Shown here one piece after another: positions 1 to 12,800 of a stretch of DNA of 64,000 nt. The stretch lies in the NCBI GenBank assembly GCA_002633005.1, contig NMRA01000272.1, positions 186,001 through 250,000 of the forward strand, in the 5' to 3' direction. This stretch comes from Phoronis australis (lineage: Eukaryota > Phoronida > Phoronidae). A model generated the notes under the pieces. That model was not told the DNA's origin. It saw nothing but the letters and a program-made list of their open reading frames with translations, and ran no database searches. Both the position numbers and the translations under genes were made by a program. The first letter of the stretch is position 1. Each line of letters starts with the position of its first letter.

Positions 1-50
1 GCTTACCATTGAAATGCACTGCTTGCACAGTAACTGACTATTTTTGCCAG

Positions 51-108
51 GTGCCTGAAGGTGGTGTGCAAGTGTTATCTCCTGCTGACATCAACGTGAT
101 GGACATAG
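51..108 (+). pseudogene. Partial copy of FREM2-like exon 4 at window start
   Basis: Bases 1-108 repeat 2128-2234: the intron part differs at a few positions, and the 58 exon bases after ttttgccag are identical (VPEGGVQVLSPADINVMDI). The copy stops at an ambiguous base (n at 109), after which unrelated intron DNA begins. It is either an assembly or haplotype duplicate, or a real broken exon copy. Confidence 0.8.
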
Positions 109-346
109 NTGCAGTCAGGAGTATGCAAATAAATCTTTAAGTCACTTTTGATGAAACAGACCTGTGATTTTGTTTTATTTAGTGAGATATTTCAAGTAGA
201 TGTGCAGGTTTTTTACATTAGAGAGATATTTGAAGAGCAGAAACTTTTATGAATTGCTGTTTTGGCTGGGAAGTATTCATATGGGTTAACTCTTAAGGTA
301 CTTGAATTTGCAAAATTTAAAGTCGGTGGCTAGGCATTAAGCTAGG

Positions 347-472
347 CATAAAAGGATAATGGTCGGATACAACGTGCTCGCATTTTGAGAACCAGTTTTC
401 TCCACTGTATTAAGGGCATCAAACTGGTTCTCAAAATGTGGGCACGTTATATCCGACTATTGCCCATAAAAG
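347..472. mobile_element. 110-bp MITE with 8-bp target-site duplication
   Basis: The element at 355-464 is nearly all inverted repeat. The left end GATAATGGTCGGATACAACG pairs with the right end (reverse complement GGCAATAGTCGGATATAACG), and the arms of about 40 bp include gagaaccagttt. It is flanked by identical CATAAAAG at 347-354 and 465-472. An 8-bp duplication suggests a hAT-type element, although the ends are not a typical hAT sequence. Confidence 0.85.
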
Positions 473-685
473 AATGTTTACCTTTTAATGGGAAGTTATT
501 CGAAAATGAGGTGTGGGTCTTAACCCAAGGCATATAGCGTTATTCCTTGTTTGTTGTTCACTTCCTGATTTGTAGTGTATTGTTTCTACAATCTGTGTTC
601 ATGCAGTGTCCTTACTTTCACTGTCATTCAGTAGTTCCTTGGTGACATGATAGAGTATTAACAGCTCTTCACTGCTTTTTCTCAG

Positions 686-892
686 GTGATCGATTCACAT
701 ATAATGAAGTGTCCAAGAATGTGTTCTTCTACCAACACGATGGTTCAAACCGTCTGTCTGACACTCTTCAGTTTATGGTAGATGATGGTACTAACAAGGT
801 AGATGTTAAGGTCCCTGTACAGGTAACCAGGATGGACCAGCAAGCGCCATCTTTAGTGCAGGGATCAACGCTCACCGTGGAAGTAAAAGAAG
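686..892 (+). CDS. FREM2: FREM2-like exon 1 of window: end of a CSPG repeat, start of the next
   Basis: The acceptor is ttttctcag and the donor is GAAG|gtgtgg. The frame enters with two bases and leaves in phase 1. It encodes the repeat end NVFFYQHDGSNRLSDTLQF, then DQQAPS, the usual linker that opens the next CSPG repeat. No upstream exon in the window joins to it convincingly. Confidence 0.85.
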
Positions 893-3800
893 GTGTGGTT
901 GGGTCACATGTAATTTAGTGAAAATTTTTGAATGAACACAAGATGCTACATCTTGTTGTATCACCGTAACTCACTTAGCAACATAGGATAATGCAGGTCT
1001 CTTGACAACTTTCAAGTGATACTGTTGTGGTGTGACAGAGGATTGTTTTTGTGTATACACCCTGAAATAAGCAGTGCACGAATATTGCATATTGATTAGA
1101 AAATTTTAACGAGGCTGAAACTGCCACTAAAATAGTGCATGCAAGGCATAAGGAATATTTTACATAAATTTCACCTTTTATTTTCTGGAAGTATATGGCT
1201 TTATAGCTGGGGTAACATCCAAAATGTAGACTTCTTATAGTGGTCACCAGTCTCTCATTTCAAAATGGCCTCTGTGCTTGGACTGGAGCGTAAGTCGAGC
1301 GGATAAGAGTAATAAGGACACACGTGTAGTTCTGTTGTTTTTGTGTTTATACTTGCAGGAAAGTCCATTTTACTGTTTCATTTCAGGTGAATCAACGCAG
1401 ATATCAAGACGTCACCTGGCATTTGTTGACCGTGACGCTAGTGATGATCAGGTGATCTATACTGTAGTATCATCACTGATATATGGTGAGCTGCACAGGG
1501 AAAAGACAGGGGTACTGACCACAGGAAGCAGGTTCACTCAGCAGGATGTAGACAATGATGTCATCAGGTAATAACTGAGAATGTGAACGTAGAGGACGTG
1601 TTGTGGAAAGGATGCTGAAAAATGACTTAAGAATTAGCTTAATGATAAAAAATTGAGCACCTGTTGGCCGACCATAAATATTTACACATTGTCTTGGGTA
1701 GTAATATTTCTTAGCAAAAGTAATCTACATGTGGTCATTCTAGACTAATGATGTTAGGAGTGAAACTGAAGTGACTTGACTAAAAATTGTATCGGTTGTT
1801 TTTTTTTAGCTACGTGTCTACGGGAGAGATTGGTAGTCAGGATGTGGTTGAGCAAATCTCATTTAATATCAGTGACCCCAGCGGTAATACCATCCCACAA
1901 CAGATTCTCTCTGTAGTTGTCCAGCCTGTCAATAACCAGCCACCCATGGCAACTGTGGGCGGCGGCATACAGGTTAGTCAACGTCTACCTCTTTCTTGAA
2001 TTGCAACAAAATGTTTTGAAATTAAAGAATTTTTTGCTTTGCGAAATTAAGTTTGTGTTGTTAAAAATAAGATACTTGAAAGTTCCTGCACCTAAGGTGA
2101 ATGATTTTTCATCACTTGGCAGAAACTGCTTACCATTGAAATGCACTACTTGCACAATAACTGACTTTTTTGCCAGGTGCCTGAAGGTGGTGTGCAAGTG
2201 TTATCTCCTGCTGACATCAACGTGATGGACATAGACACTCCCCTTCGACTTTTGACTGTTGTAATCCAGGATCTGCCCAAGTTTGGAGTAGTGGAGAACA
2301 CAAAACCAGGTACTGCAGAGGCTGGCATGTGCATGTATGCAAATGCGTGTCTCCGTATGTTTGGATTTGGGCATGCATATGTGTGTCTATTTGTTAAACT
2401 CAGCATTTCATGTTGACACAAGTTTCTTCCTGTACTTAATTTATCAAATTCAATGTAGCGGAAGGGTCTTTCAAACATGCAATTATTCTTGTCTAACTGG
2501 GTTATACTTGACTGAGGAGATGGTGTACGATGACAACCAAAAGTTTTTCGTTTAAAAACCTTATCCTCTTAACAGAATAAACCAAGAAGCATTAAGTTCT
2601 GCATTTCTTTTCGCATGGTGTACGCTTTGTCATAATGAAAGTACACGTTTTCGCACAGAGAATGACATCAGCTACCTTGAAACTACACTACCATTGTTGC
2701 ACATAAGTAACAGGCCAATAATTTGTGCTGTAATTAACTACCGTTATTGAAATTATTTATTATTGGGAAAGTTTTGAAATTTAAGCTATCCAGGTCACAA
2801 GGGACTAATGACTCATGTTGCCACCTGGCTGTATAAGGATTCACTTCTGCTTTGCTGTGGGTGACACTGGGGAACATGGGTGACTTTATGCATATATAGA
2901 GTCTTTAATGGTGTTAGGGAGCGTACTTCAGGCATTTTACTGAAAAGGTAGGATGCCCCTTTGTAAGCCAGAAGGCATTAAGGGTCATCACCGACACTGA
3001 GAGTTTACAGTTGAGTAAACATGTTGTCAATCCAGTCGTCCTTTCATTAGCATATCGTGTCCAGTGTCACATTTAGTCATTATACTGTCCTAAACTTTAT
3101 TAGCTAAACAATGCTATGTTCTCATTTGTCTGTTTGCAGCCGTTGGTTCTGAGAAACAGTTAAGCCAGAGAGTGACATCATTCCCAGTACAGGACCTAAA
3201 CAAGGGTTACATTCAGTACTCACAGACCAATCACCAGTACAAGGAACCCACTGCTGATGGGTTCTTGTTTCATATCAATGATGGCACGAACCAGTCCCCT
3301 ACTCATCGATTTAACATATCTATATTAGTAAGTCTGTTTTTCTTTTTATACTTGGAGAAGTACAACGTATACCAAATCTGACTTAACGTTATCTATATCT
3401 AAATCTTTTCACCATTTTATACTTGAGAAAACATTGTATATACCAAGCCTTTACCAAAACTTTTATGGAGGTGTGTCCTGAATTTCTGAGAATTTACCAT
3501 TGTCTGATTGCCTACATCATCTTTCTCAATTCATTACTTTGTACCTATTGAAAATCTTTCTCATTTGTTATTTGACTTTTGTATAACACATTTTCCTTTT
3601 TGACTGTTATGATCTATCTCTCAAACCTCCAGCTAACCAACGATGAACCTCCAACACTGGTCACAGAGCAAGTATTTGTTCACGAAAGTCGAGGAGTCGC
3701 TCTGACCAATGCCACGCTGTACGTCACAGACTTTGATACAAGTCCTGATGACCTGGTGTTAACAGTCATTAAGACACCCAGACAAGGTGAGATTGTGTTG

Positions 3801-6800
3801 TAATCTCTCTCTACTACTCTGGTATACATTCTGCTAAGGAGTATGTCACTTTTTGAACAAAAATTATATGTTGAAATTCATTTGCTATCAAAAAACTCTG
3901 CTGTGTTGTACTTTTTGCCTCAAAACTCTGTTGCATGTCAAATTTCCAGAGAAAATCTTATTTTAAGTTTTCATTTTGACAATGACAACTGAAAGGGTCA
4001 AAACGAACTGTGTTGCTCTCTTTATTTACACAACACCCACTTAAATTCGATTGAGTATCTGTTGATTCCAGTCTGATTCTCTCTCGTTGAATAGTTATGC
4101 AGTCCTGATTTGAACTGATAATGAGGGTGTATGTACACAAAAGACCAAACTGTACGGTAGGATTTTGTGATATTCAGTTGTTGATTGTTGTTTAATGCAG
4201 GAAGTGTGAGAAGGTTGGATTTTCCTCAAGCAATGAAGACGACTGGCATGTTCCTGAGGGCTGGTGACACATTTTCATATGAGGTAGATGTTATTCTCTG
4301 TTGAATCTTGTGTTTAATTGATGGTAGTGTTATTGGGTTACTTGAGCTTTGTAGTTGAAGTATCATGGAAAACTCTTGATTTAAATGTTTCTGAGAGTGT
4401 GTCATTGTTTCGTAAACTCGCCTTACACAGTCTTTTAAAATATTAATCCATTCCACTAGAACTTGTTTAGGGCTGTTCCAGTAAAATCCGTGTTGGAGGG
4501 GGGAAAGGCAATTGAAATAAAAATTTATGGGTTGTTGTGTTTGATTTAAATTCAAAATGGCTGGTGGTCGTACTTCAAAAAAATAAAAATTTACAGGTTG
4601 TTGTTGTTTCATTGTGCCATAAATGTTTGATGGGTAATTTCAGTAAGTTTTATAAACATCTGCACATAATCAACAACCAAAACAAAAACACAACTTGCAA
4701 AAAGCTCCGTCTTTTTCACTCCCTCTGATCTCCCCATCTGCATGCCCATAACACCAACCAACCACAGGCGCTCAAATTTCTCGATGGCTAATAACCATAT
4801 ATAAGAAACATATGTTTTCTTACAATGAATGCCGTCATTGGTGATCGAGGAACAGATAAACTCAAGCGCCTGTGCAGTCAACCACAAGAACAACAATAAA
4901 AAATTATGGGTGGTTGCATTTCAAACTTATAAAAAATTACAGGTGGTGGGCTGAAGAAATAAATGAAAAATATGGGTGGTGGGTGCGAAAAAAAAAGTGC
5001 CTTCCCCCCTCCCATACAGATTTTACTGGAACAGCCCTTAGTAGATTTATAATTTTATTGAATTCCTTGACCTATGTTGATCAATATAACATGTATAATA
5101 CAGGGGTGGACTCAGTAAGAGTGTGTTGTTTACCAATTGTCTTTGATTCATTACTAGTACCTGTTTGAATTGCTGAATGTGGAACCTGAATATGAAATCA
5201 AATGAATTCAAACAATTTGTTTAGCCAGATCATCCCTATATCAAAACATGTAATTTACTAACAACATGTAATTAGTAGAATTGTTGTATAAGCTTCCTTT
5301 TTGTATTATTATTATAATTGTGTTTCATGTAGGTCTCTTTTATGACACTTTGCTTGTAATGCGTCTTTGTTAATAATTCACAGGATGTGGTGAATGAATT
5401 AATCGTTTACACCCACGAGGGACTGGAAGTGTCCTCAGATGAGTTTACGCTAAGTGTCACCGATGGCTTGTTTAATGACACTAAAACTGTAGCTGTGCGT
5501 ATAGGACTGGTTAATGATGAAACTCCACGTATTGATGTCAACCATGGACTCACTGTCAAAGCAGGTATGACAGCCTCACTACGGTGTCCATGTAGTGAAT
5601 GTTTAAGCTCATTTTTACCTCTGTTACCCAATGGTAATTTTCTATTCGTAGGGCTGAACTGAGAATAGAATTCGTAGGCAGGCATGACTTCATATAGCTA
5701 AAACATCTCGCATCCAGTAGCCATCAATGAAACTAGTGACTAATGGATGCTGTCATGAACATGTTGTCTCCATGTAACATTTCTTCATCGCGTTAGTCTT
5801 GCTTTACTTGAAAAGCTTAGGTTTGCCAAGTTTTCTCCAGCGACAATTGACCTGACTTATAAACCATAACCTGGGTGAGACCAGGCTGAGAAGGCATGGC
5901 TAATTTTTTGCTGGGGAAACTTGACACCTCAGGTTTTCACTTGTACTGTGTAACTGATACCATGATCTAGACGGAGGTTTTTTAACTCCTGAGTGACTTG
6001 GTTTCGTCTCAGAAAAAAATTACTTTTGGTGAATATGTTCAGAACCCCATGGACAGCAGGACTGTGTACCAGTGTGGCTTCACTCTTTAAAATGCAAAAG
6101 TAGCATTGGTTTTACCAACAGTCTATGGAAAGTGGATGGTGTTTCACTCTTGTCTTCAGTGGGCTTTGGTCATCATCAGCCTGTTCGCTAACTTTAATGT
6201 TTTTGTAGGTACTGTGACCAAACTGGACAGTTCTGTGCTGAGAGCATCTGATGTGGACTCTGATGACAGTATACTCATATTCACCATCACTCAGAACCCA
6301 GCCTTTGGCGAGATCAGGCTCTACGACGGGGGTGGCCGTGGGACGCTAAAGGCTGAGGGACCTGTAAATCAGTTTGAAGAGAAGGACATTATACAAGGTA
6401 CTTGAATGGGTGCCCCAGCTGTGATGTCTTCTGGGATATGTTTTGGATGGACTCTCCACAAGTGGGGCACATTTTAAGTGTTCACTTACATCTAACACTT
6501 TTTTCACTTCCCTGATTAAAATAAACATTATGTTAGCTACTTGTTTCTAGTGCTTTGGTTAAATGCCGAATTCACGCAAAATTAATCTTCGTAAAACTTA
6601 ATTTACATTCTGCAGACAAAGATTTTTACAAATGTTTTAATTACTAATAAGACACTAATGCTTTCAAATTTACATAATGACCCTTAATTTTTATCCTCAC
6701 TTATGCTTTATCTGTCAGTCTTTCTCGCTGCAAGTTTTGTTCAACATAAAGATGTTCATGCATGCATATAATCGAGGACTATGTCAATTCTTTGGGAAAT

Positions 6801-9800
6801 GGATTTATGACACACCTGCATGGCTTGCATGTATTTATGTGCTAAACTGCTTAATAAATGCTTTGTAACTACCCGAGTTAAATGATCAATTCAGTCATGG
6901 ACCTATGACTGATTGAGTCAGACTCTAAAGCTGCAGCTCACTACAAACCTTAAAGCAGCTTAAGCTAATGCTGGTTGTTTTTATATGATTTAGATATCAT
7001 GTTTATCCAGGATGAACTTACACAAGGTAATAGATGTAGCATGGCTAACTGTTCCCTTGCACACCATGTGGCGCTGTAGGCGTTGTCTAATTTATGTGCT
7101 GCCTGTATCTGTCTGTGTGTGAATGTTGATTAATGTGGACTGTACAATGCACTTGATTCCTATAATTTCACACAATTTTTATTGATCTCTTCCACAAATC
7201 AGCTACTGCACAGTTTTAGTATAATGTAGTTGTTCTTTTGTCTTTGTGAATGTATTTATAGAAAGAGTTGCCTTTTGTTGCATTTTAAAGTGTCCAGGGC
7301 CCAGGATCTTATCTCCGAACGCAGATTCGATATAGAATTGAATTCAAAACTTAACCAATCACGGCGCATGGTTCGAGTACAAATTTATAAGTTTACTCAA
7401 AGCGTGCCATGCCATTGGTCAATTTTGAGTCGAATTTTGAGTACCGAGATTAGACCACAGGCGTAGGTTAAACATGCTTTAGAGTGCTCATGATTGCCAT
7501 GTCAAAAGTAACCTTGGCAAACCATCAATTGTTTAAATGGGACATCAGTAGTTACAGTCCGACAAACTGTTCGTGATTGGTTGCCGAGTTGTGCATGTGT
7601 AGCGTTGCTGTGAACAAACGCGCCAGAATAACCAATCACGCTAAACTAATGACCATCAAAAATCTTCATGAGTCATGCTCAGGTCTGCTGGACTGATAAA
7701 TTTACAATGAAAACTGTTTAGTGTTTTCTACTTTGCTGTTTTTGGGAACTGGAATTTCGTAGTTGTGATATACAGTGTTGATAAAAAGGTTTGAGGATGA
7801 CGTCAATTAATATCAGTGTTCATGGACCTGTTGACAATTTGATTTGAACTGTAGTCTGAGTGTGAAATCCGTTTGTATGACACAAGTTTGGTTAACTTTC
7901 TATGTTTGTTATCAATTCATCTCGCTTTGTAACAAATTAACTTCTAATGTTTTTGCATTCAGGCACACATACTTTATGAAAACTACCTGATTGAATTGTT
8001 GCGCGACTGTTTCTCTAAATGTTGTGAATAGATTACTAGGTTTTAACAGTTGGCGCCAGAAATAAAATAGTTGTATAGACAAATGTTTTTAACTCTTTAA
8101 ACTGTGATTGCCTTCATAACAATGTTTAATTAACTATTAACTTATTATTTCGACTGGGTCCCATACTTATAAATTCTTTGAAACAAAATTCTCTGTAACC
8201 CTCAATAGCCCTCAATAGTCATGACAGGAAAACTCTTTAAAAAGTCTGCGTAATTGGCAAGTTTGACAGAACATATTTTGTAAATTAATCAATGGCCATT
8301 AGGGAAGGCCTCTCGCTCCAGTCATAGCATCCACTTTGTGAGACACTGAAGAAGGAAAGATAGATAATTCTCTAACTCTGAAAGAACTTTTTCTTCAAGA
8401 AAGTGATAGGACCTGATTTGGTCAAAGTCACAAAAACGGTTCAGCATTCCTTTAAAAGTTGAAACCAATTACTTGGAAGTTCTATCAAGCAACTTAGCAA
8501 AATGATATTTATTTAGTGCAAGGCGTTGTTGCACGTAACTACATTTCATGGTAATTTGACGTAAAGTTTACTTCATACTGTATGGGTGCTGCTTATGTTC
8601 AGTTTTTGTTTTTAAATATGATATTCGTATCTGAATGTTCTCTTAACTTTTGAGCATTCAACCAACTGGAATGTGTTGAGAAGCAAGGTAACTGAAGGTA
8701 ATTCTGAATTTAATTTGAGTTGTTTAATTATTGTACAGTGTAATTCTTCTCTCATTTACCGTATAATATGGCTTCTGGTGGCATTACATTTTGGCAATAA
8801 ACTACACTTTAATATTCAAAGCTGCTACAAAGCCACATTTTTTCAAAAATAGGAATTTGATTTAGAACCACTTACCTGTACAAAACTCATTGATGCTGAT
8901 GTCAGCAGTGTTCCTATACTCATGTGAGAACTGTTTTCTGTGCTTGGAAAAATTGTTATTGCCTGATACCATGCTTGGCACATAGAACGATCTGCCACGA
9001 CAAGCCATCTTGTTTAGCTTGGTCTCTAGCACTGATGATGTGTCAATTCTTTCGAAGCTCAGAAGTCACCTTTAGTTTGACCAATAGGAACATTCCATGG
9101 CAAGTGGTGTCAATCAAAAGTTAGTTTTGGTTATGGAAGGCGTGTTTGTAGCCGTATGACTGGCACTATACAGCTGACATTAAAAAACACGTGATAAAAG
9201 TTTGTCTTTGACTAGCAGTGTAGTTGGCCTTTGAAGAATGGAAAATGCATGACAATTTTGACAAATATTTGTGTATGAGATAACGGAAGAATTACCCAGT
9301 GTAGAGATGTGGGTTGAAAATGTTAACTGTTGATGAATGGCACAGTTGTTAGTTACTTATTAAATGTTCTTCACTGTATGTTTATGCACATTTGTACCGT
9401 GTCATCACGTGATGTAGTTGGTGTGGTTGTCTGTGTGTATCTTTGCAACACTAGTGACCTCTGTGGCTTGATGTACAAGTACACCTCCAGTCCATTGCAG
9501 GGGTGTACACTTTCATGTAATGAAGGCATCACCTTTTCATGTGAACATCTACCATATTTGACCATTTTTTGCCATATGCTTGAAAAAAATCTAAAGCAAG
9601 GCCTCGAAAAATAACCATTAAAAAGTCTAGATATCAAAGGGCAAACCCCGAAATATGTGTTGGATAGAGCCACATGGTATTGCATGAACTGTTCGTTTCC
9701 AATGGTTACATGTGGCTGTTTTGCCTGGACCACTCGCTTTAGAACTTATTTTCTGGAGCATGATCAGACTGTAGAGCAGCGGTATGTAATATTGTTTGCA

Positions 9801-12800
9801 CCATTGAAAATTCATCTATTTGAATGGCTGATTAGTCTTTGAGTTGCTGGAGGTATCTTGTGTAAAAACAAGCGTGCACTTTTCAAGGCATGTTTGCTCA
9901 AATGGTCCAATATGGTACTTGTAGGCACCAGGTAGTAGGCTAGTTTGTATTGTGTTACTCATGATGTTGTATTTGATTGGTATGTCATCCCAGGTGGAGA
10001 TCCAGTGTGGGAGGTCTGCCCCCCCCTTCTGCTCAGTCACTTTGACATTGCTGTTATGGATTGTGCTTGTCTCTTGGACAAAATTCTGGATCTTTGGCTA
10101 CGTCTTTATTAAGCTGTTGAGCCTAAAGTACACAAGAATATAACAGTTTTAATTAAAGTTAATTGCTTTATTGCTCTGGCTTGTATTGTAGGACTTTTTG
10201 GATTTATTTCAAGAAAATTTACCTTAAACTGATGTTTGGTGTTTTGATTTTAATGTTTTCATTGTTTCAGGGAATATTGAGTATGTACACAGATTGGGGG
10301 AGCCCACAGGTGTCACTTTCTTCAAGTTCAAAGTTGCTGACTCTGATGGGAACATGGCAATAGGGCAAACATTTACAATCACTGTAATAGGTGCGTATAA
10401 TATTTCAATTAAGCATCTTGGTGAGCTTTCTTAAATGTCAACTAATGTCTCTGGATAACAAGCTGTTAAGACACTTTGAGTGAATTGTGTATATTTGTTT
10501 TTAAAATGATAACAAGAAGACCATGTTCTCACTAATGAATGTAAATTCTCACAATTGGTACTGTATTGAACAATGCATGTTGGTATTCCAATTTACAAGT
10601 ATAGTTGATGCCCTAGGTGCTCTAGGTCATTTATGCTTGGTTCTCATGTTGTGGAATAATAATCCCTTACAGGGTTCTGCCTTTTGTGTACCAGTTTTCT
10701 CCACTAAATATCAGGCATCAAACGGGTTTAAAACTCCAGAACCTTTGTAAGTGACTATTGCCCAAAGCTGCTCAAATATCTCTATATTTGGTACTTTTTG
10801 AAAAAACAATTGTCACAATTGGCAGAAATTCATTGGGTAAAGCCTTATTTTGTTAAATACCTTCCGATGGAATGATATTTGTTATTCAGTTTACGTTCCG
10901 TTGAATCATGCAGGTGTACTATTTTGTTATAATGTGTTTATGTGTGTGCCCTCAGATGACCACATCCCGCCTAAAGTATTGGCTAACAAGCCTCTATCAG
11001 TGACGGAGGGTTCAGCAGCCCGACTGACCACTGACCACCTCTCTGCAGCTGATGATGATTCAGAGCCAGCCGGTCTGCGCTTCATTCTTCTCACAGTACC
11101 AGATAAGGGTCACCTGGAGTTGGTCAATAATCCAGGTAGGATTTAATTGAAGAGAGAGAAAGGGAATCATCCAGGTGCTTTGATATCTGTCTGGTCCTGT
11201 CGAAGGAAAAATGTGTCTCCCTGGTTAACCTTGTACTGAAGATATCCTTTGACTACTGTTTAACTATAAAATGTACAGAAAGACAAATAGACATACTGAC
11301 ATGTAGAAGAACATTGTTTGAATAGAAAATACTTATAATTACTGAAGGGTGATCTAAAATGAATGTTTCTAGCGTTTACAGAACTGTTTTAATATGTTTC
11401 CTACTATATACAACCAGTGCACAATGCAGTGGGCAGGGCGGCCTCAATTTGGCCTATGTATATTAGATGTAGTATAAAAGCATCTGGGTAACTGAGGCAT
11501 TTTTGTTGATGTTTCAACCTCTAAGTCAATTGATAAAACTAAATGTTTAGATTTAGATTCACAGTTCGCTAAGCTATAAAAGCAATGGTGACCTGTGTTA
11601 ATGTTATGAGATACCACATACACAATACAACACTAGCTCCTTTTCAAATATCTTGCAAGTTCAACTAATAACCACTGTAACCACGACTGATAGTGATGTA
11701 CTCAACAGTATCGCCACCTGTTATCAAATTTGAGTTTACCACCCAAACTAAGTTATGATCTTAGATAGGTGCTGATTCTTGTGTGTTCGTTGTAGGGGTG
11801 CCGGTAGCAGAGTTCAGCCAAGCAGACTTGGCCGCCAACCTGGTACAGTACGTTCACTCCAGTGAGGAAGAAGTCTACATGGACAGCTTTACTTTCAGTG
11901 TTACAGACGGGTCCAATGAAATCACACAGACGTTCCATATCAATATATCACCAGTTAATGATGTCCTGCCAGTTGTTACTTATAAAGGCCTCAGCGTTCA
12001 AGAAGGTGTACGCAAAATAATCACCGAGTTTGAACTAAAGGCTGAAGACCTGGACACAAAAGAGGATGAAATAATATTTCAGATCGTGCGACCGCCGTCC
12101 CACGGTGTAGTGCAGTTGGTGGATGGCGATACCTTCACTCCTGTCACGTATTTCAAGATGTCCGACATTTATAACAACCGTGTGTCCTATATGCATGATG
12201 GGAGTGAAACTCTAGAGGACACCTTTGACTTTCTGGTGAGCGATGGCGCACACTCGTCATGTATGGTCATCAAGGATGGGGTACAAGTGGCATCCGCACA
12301 GCCTATGGTATGTAATGATGTGGTGAACTCTGGCATGTTGAACTATACTATTGGTCGTCCCTGACGCAAAGTGGGTCGAGTTAAGTTTGACCCATAGTTA
12401 TGATGTCCCAGATGGTTGATATGTTCTGATGCTGGTTTCAGTGTTACCATAATACATTTTGCTTTTCTATTACTTTCCTGTGCAATTTGACAACACATGG
12501 CATGTAATTAGATATCCAAATGTAATAAGTAAATATAGTCTTTCTTGCTTTGTTCAATGCAGTCTGGCATGGATCTGAAAAGGTTTGTTTTTTGTTGTCT
12601 TAATTATAATTTTTTTTGTTTTTCTCCATTTTTGTGATCAACTCTGTTGTGTGCAGTTCTTATGTGCTGTCTCCTATTTGCTCAGCTCAAGTTTGGTTTA
12701 TTAACTCAAATTAGGAGAATCAGGCAAAACTTGATAACATCAGTGAAACACAGTGACCCACTTTACTTAGCCAGCTCTCACAGAAGAATGACTATGAATT

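Larger units (their letters stand above)
6398..10270 (+). other. Long FREM2-like intron (3.9 kb)
   Basis: No exon or transposon coding sequence was recognised here. It holds imperfect palindromic repeats at 7300-7460 and 9545-9930 and short CCAAT-like inverted motifs near 7575-7645. The open frames at 9330-9842 run on both strands through repeat DNA, have no homology that I recognise and lack splice context. Confidence 0.6.

Noticed and set aside
9330-9842. Overlapping open frames on both strands in the long FREM2-like intron
   Set aside because: They coincide with an imperfect inverted repeat and have no known protein signature.
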